Under the pieces are notes generated by a model, which was not told the origin of the DNA, did not search any database, and saw only the letters and a program-made list of their open reading frames with translations. Both the position numbers and the translations under genes were made by a program. A DNA stretch of 64,000 nt, taken from Anisakis pegreffii (lineage: Eukaryota > Nematoda > Chromadorea > Rhabditida > Anisakidae). Location: assembly GCA_035041965.1 (NCBI GenBank), contig JAPYMA010000440.1, positions 62,001 to 126,000 of the forward strand. Direction: 5' to 3'. Shown here one piece after another: positions 62,401-64,000 of the stretch (the first letter of the stretch is position 1; each line of letters begins with the position of its first letter).

Positions 62401-64000
62401 GAATTTAATTCATTGCGCTCACAGCGAAAGTATTTGCTTTTGATAACCAATCCAGAGTTGTTGCGGATGTCAGACGGTTGAAAACCTAAAGAAGTTGTTT
62501 GCTTTTGCATCTTCAGTCGGTTACTGCTCCCTTACCGGATGGTGGTCGCAATAGGGAAAATGCTGAATAGTTTACGGATTGACCTGTGGGCATTTGCCTG
62601 ACTACTGTGACATTAAGATTGATGAAGTTAAATGACGGTCATTTGAATTCATTATTTTTCTTCCATCCAAGAGTGAATCCACAATGATAACTGGATAATT
62701 CAGTGACCTATTCGGGCACTCTCGAACTGAGAATTAAGCACGTTACAAATGAAGAATACTTTCAACGTGCTGCTTCTTCTCCGGAAGCAATTTCTGTGTG
62801 CTGAATGAAATTTTTGCCACTCCTCTCTTGAATGTTGAAAATTTTCTTTAATCCAAAGGTCCATACTGCAAGAGAGTAAATATGCGAATGCTCTCCGTGA
62901 ACAATAATAACGTTCTCTGTGAATGGTCAGTTCATTTAAAACTGAATGTTTTGACGCATCTCAGATCAAAATTTTTATCCAAAATCTGAAGAAATCAAGA
63001 ATCGAATTTCACAATCTCTCCGCTGATCAGTTTCTGACGAAACTGACATTTGCTGCATGTGAAAATTGACTGGATCGAATAATTTTCATGAGTAAGTGAC
63101 TGATTCGAGAAACAATCAATTGCTATTGACAAACGTACTTCATCCGATGCTCATCACTCATTTTACGATAACCCCGTCAAACATCTGCGCGATTACTTTT
63201 GTCTGTAATGCGTAATCAATTCTGTTATTATTCAAACTATTATTACTCAAACCCGGAATCAGGATTGGTGGAAACGAGAGTGCTGCTGAGTTGCGATCAA
63301 CTGAATTATTGAATAATTCATACGAAAAGGTGGCATGATTAACGACTCGAATCTGAAGAACATCAGTTATTATAACACCATAAATGTCCTTTAATTGTGC
63401 ACGCATAGTGCCTAAATCGGCCGGCCGTAATTCTCTTAAGACAACCTCGTCGATCGTTTACTTAATCCATAACTATTGGTCGGATAATGGTGGATGTTAT
63501 TATTATCCCTGTGATTGCTCATGTTAAAACATTGATAAAAGTGATAAGTTGCTGAGGATACTTTTCGAATGGTCGAAGCAACACTCTGAGCGATTAATGC
63601 CTGCTGAATGATCGAATCGGCTATGGAGCTTTCACCGATAGTCTCACGTTTGATGAAAATAAGGTGATGCTCGAAATTGAAAAGTATCACTTAAATGAGG
63701 TTTTCGTGAAAGAATTAATGTTTCGTTTCTGCTGTCAAAACATTCGCAAAGAAAATAAATCATCCACCATTTCCTTTCAAATTGATCGAATCAAAGCAAC
63801 GAGCGAAAGAAATCGTTGAAATGAGTGTTTTTGTTTAGATGCGCAGGAATGTTCTTCACCGGAACCACAGTAGAATACTGAAGGAATTTGCATGAAATTC
63901 ATTTTGTTAGAAAAGCTCTTGCATTGATTTAGGTGATTTTCACGTTATTCTTATTACTTCGTTATTTAAAAATTCGTTTTTCTCGGTTCTTAACTTGAGA
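59468..64000. other. 4.5-kb region upstream of 14-3-3, no recognised gene
   Basis: Should include the 14-3-3 promoter. The stretch 60101-60260 is rich in GTGATGTG words. Between 63158 and 63690 are two overlapping protein-like frames on the minus strand, described separately. Nothing else supported. Confidence 0.5.
63158..63690 (-). CDS. Possible exon(s) of an unidentified gene
   Basis: Two minus-strand frames follow each other. The first (63690-63436) includes SIIQQALIAQSVASTIRKV and an Asn/His-rich end. The second, in another frame (from about 63455 to a stop at 63158), includes VVLRELRPADLGTMRAQLKD, YGVIITDVLQIRVVNHATFS and FPPILIPGL. I cannot join them with a plausible intron, as the only GTAA...GAG pair is 16 bases apart, and I do not recognise a domain. 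Either may be a 3'-terminal exon of a gene extending beyond the right edge. Confidence 0.25.

Overview
The window is eukaryotic DNA, AT-rich, with genes broken into short GT-AG exons. The clean 3' splice signals (TTTTAG or TTTCAG) often lie 1-60 bases before a start codon. The best protein matches (14-3-3 of the FTT-2 type, an LMP-1-like LAMP) point to a nematode. I cannot name the species; a parasitic clade III worm is only a guess.

I assembled seven multi-exon genes and one exon pair by hand, checking intron phases across each join. Minus strand, left to right: a CHID1-like (stabilin-1-interacting chitinase-like) gene running off the left edge (59-2643); a mucin-like membrane protein with 25-residue tandem repeats (4895-6599); a complete mitochondrial-type polynucleotide phosphorylase (12467-17019, 12 exons, 751 aa); a complete LAMP/LMP-1-type lysosomal membrane protein (20338-23029, 6 exons, 243 aa); a complete GDE1-type glycerophosphodiester phosphodiesterase (34247-37476, 7 exons, 351 aa); a long disordered, tyrosine-motif-rich adaptor-like protein (39112 to about 47486, at least 14 exons); and a complete 14-3-3 gene (57118-59467). 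On the plus strand is a complete SLC2/GLUT-like sugar transporter (29746-33935, 11 exons, 504 aa), tail to tail with the GDE1 gene.

The most striking signal is in the 14-3-3 gene. Its fifth exon exists in two tandem versions of identical length (164 bp) and phase, separated by only 38 bp. Only one can be used at a time: both together, or neither, breaks the frame. The two versions differ over the segment that includes part of the phosphopeptide groove and the position of the JNK-site serine of vertebrate 14-3-3 zeta.

Several short non-autonomous hAT-like elements lie in introns and spacers: 1203 bp and 132 bp with perfect 8-bp target duplications, and 172 bp and 348 bp with imperfect ones. 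Other dispersed and tandem repeats are also present. The long spacers (6.6-12.4, 23-29.7, 47.5-57.1 and 59.5-64 kb) hold no gene that I recognise.
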